A stretch of 64,000 nt of DNA, taken from the NCBI GenBank assembly GCA_017620475.1, contig JAFZQI010000039.1, positions 62,001-126,000 of the forward strand, read 5' to 3'. The DNA is from Clostridiales bacterium (GTDB taxonomy: Bacteria > Bacillota > Clostridia > Saccharofermentanales > Saccharofermentanaceae). Positions 63,703 through 64,000 of this stretch are shown piece by piece; the stretch's first letter is position 1, and every line of letters starts with the position of its first letter. The notes below the pieces were generated by a model, which searched no databases, was not told the DNA's origin, and saw only the letters and a list, made by a program, of their open reading frames with translations. The translations under genes and the position numbers were made by a program.

Positions 63703-64000
63703 TTATCTGACTCCGAAGAGAAGCTCTCCGTAAGTCGGGAACGGCCAGTACTTGGAACTGGTCAGCGACTCTGCACGGTCGCAGGAGGCACGAAGGTCGG
63801 CCATCGCTACGAATACACGGTCGCGGTATGCATAGGACTGAGAAAGGATATCGGAGATCTCGTGTACATCCAGGACTTCCTTTTCCAGTGTGTCCGCCTT
63901 CTCGGCGATCTCATTTCCAAGAACCGAAAGCTCGGAAATCAGTGCTTTTTCATAAGAAGGAGCGGTATCACAGATCTTCATTACCGAAGTTGCGGTCTCG
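63703..64000 (-). CDS. glnN: Glutamine synthetase type III, C-terminal part
   Basis: The frame is open to the window edge (start lies beyond 64000); about 98 C-terminal residues are seen. DxAESLTSSKYWPFPTYGELLFGVR and VAMADLRASCDRAESL match the C terminus of the large GSIII (GlnN) enzymes of Bacteroides and clostridia (ADLR...D.AE......WP.P.Y.E.LF). It makes glutamine from glutamate and ammonia, and its position before amt-PII, asnB and pyrG forms a nitrogen block. An ATG at 63981 is internal. Confidence 0.82.
   Translation of the reverse strand, partial: ETATSVMKICDTAPSYEKALISELSVLGNEIAEKADTLEKEVLDVHEISDILSQSYAYRDRVFVAMADLRASCDRAESLTSSKYWPFPTYGELLFGVR

Overview
The window looks like a chromosomal segment from a low-to-mid GC Firmicute, most likely a gut clostridium of the Lachnospiraceae type. 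The reasons are AGGAGG-type ribosome sites before almost every gene, several TTG and GTG starts, a type III glutamine synthetase, an Amt-PII fusion, a NadD-YqeK fusion followed by RsfS, and PadR/DUF1700/DUF4097 and FtsX-type ABC modules. No rRNA, tRNA, phage, transposase or CRISPR locus was seen. These are readings of raw sequence and remembered family features; no search was run.

Layout. 0-6.3 kb: an SDR dehydrogenase, a Nudix hydrolase, membrane proteins, thioredoxin with a small ferredoxin-thioredoxin-reductase-like protein, a HEAT-repeat protein and a CapA-like lipoprotein. 6.4-15.3 kb: purine genes purE-purF-purN-purH, then purD, with two zinc-ribbon membrane proteins interleaved; purM, purC, purL, purB and purK are absent. 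15.3-17.1 kb: nadD-yqeK fusion and rsfS. 17.1-24.9 kb (minus strand): three tandem paralogous GT-C type membrane glycosyltransferases and a MATE transporter. 25.6-27.9 kb: a PadR/DUF1700/DUF4097 envelope module under a near-consensus promoter with a palindromic operator. 28.1-33.6 kb: M13 metallopeptidase lipoprotein with an FtsX-type ABC transporter. 33.7-36.4 kb: small membrane protein, second MATE transporter, TerB-like zinc-ribbon protein. 36.5-44.7 kb: receptor-like membrane protein, Fe-S aldo/keto reductase, patatin, S24/S26 peptidase, second CapA protein, DUF218 membrane protein, acidic repeat protein, DEDDh exonuclease. 44.7-49.2 kb: carA-carB behind a leader with a terminator-like hairpin. 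49.3-51.8 kb: two more receptor-like paralogs. 52-58.2 kb: iron alcohol dehydrogenase, HAD phosphatase and a tightly overlapping run of DUF3795-RpiB fusion, GNAT, Nudix, unknown and amidase genes. 58.4-64 kb (minus strand): a glutamine/nitrogen block of pyrG (frameshifted as read), asnB, amt-PII and the 3' end of glnN.

How the genes work together: glutamine links much of the window. PurF, CarA, PyrG and AsnB all consume glutamine amide nitrogen, while GlnN and Amt-PII make glutamine or import ammonium. Envelope functions are the second theme: glycosyltransferases, MATE pumps, CapA proteins, the ABC transporter and the receptor-like family.

The most unusual signals are (1) a 195-bp array at 58236-58430 with eight 12-bp motifs in strictly alternating orientation about every 26 bp; (2) a 10-mer, AGTGCTTTTC, found 14 times on the two strands, far above chance and enriched between genes; (3) a dispersed three-member family of two-TM receptor-like proteins with a shared cytoplasmic GYLDE tail; (4) repeated short tandem duplications at gene starts, some making tiny peptides that overlap the next start codon; and (5) a single-base frame break in pyrG.
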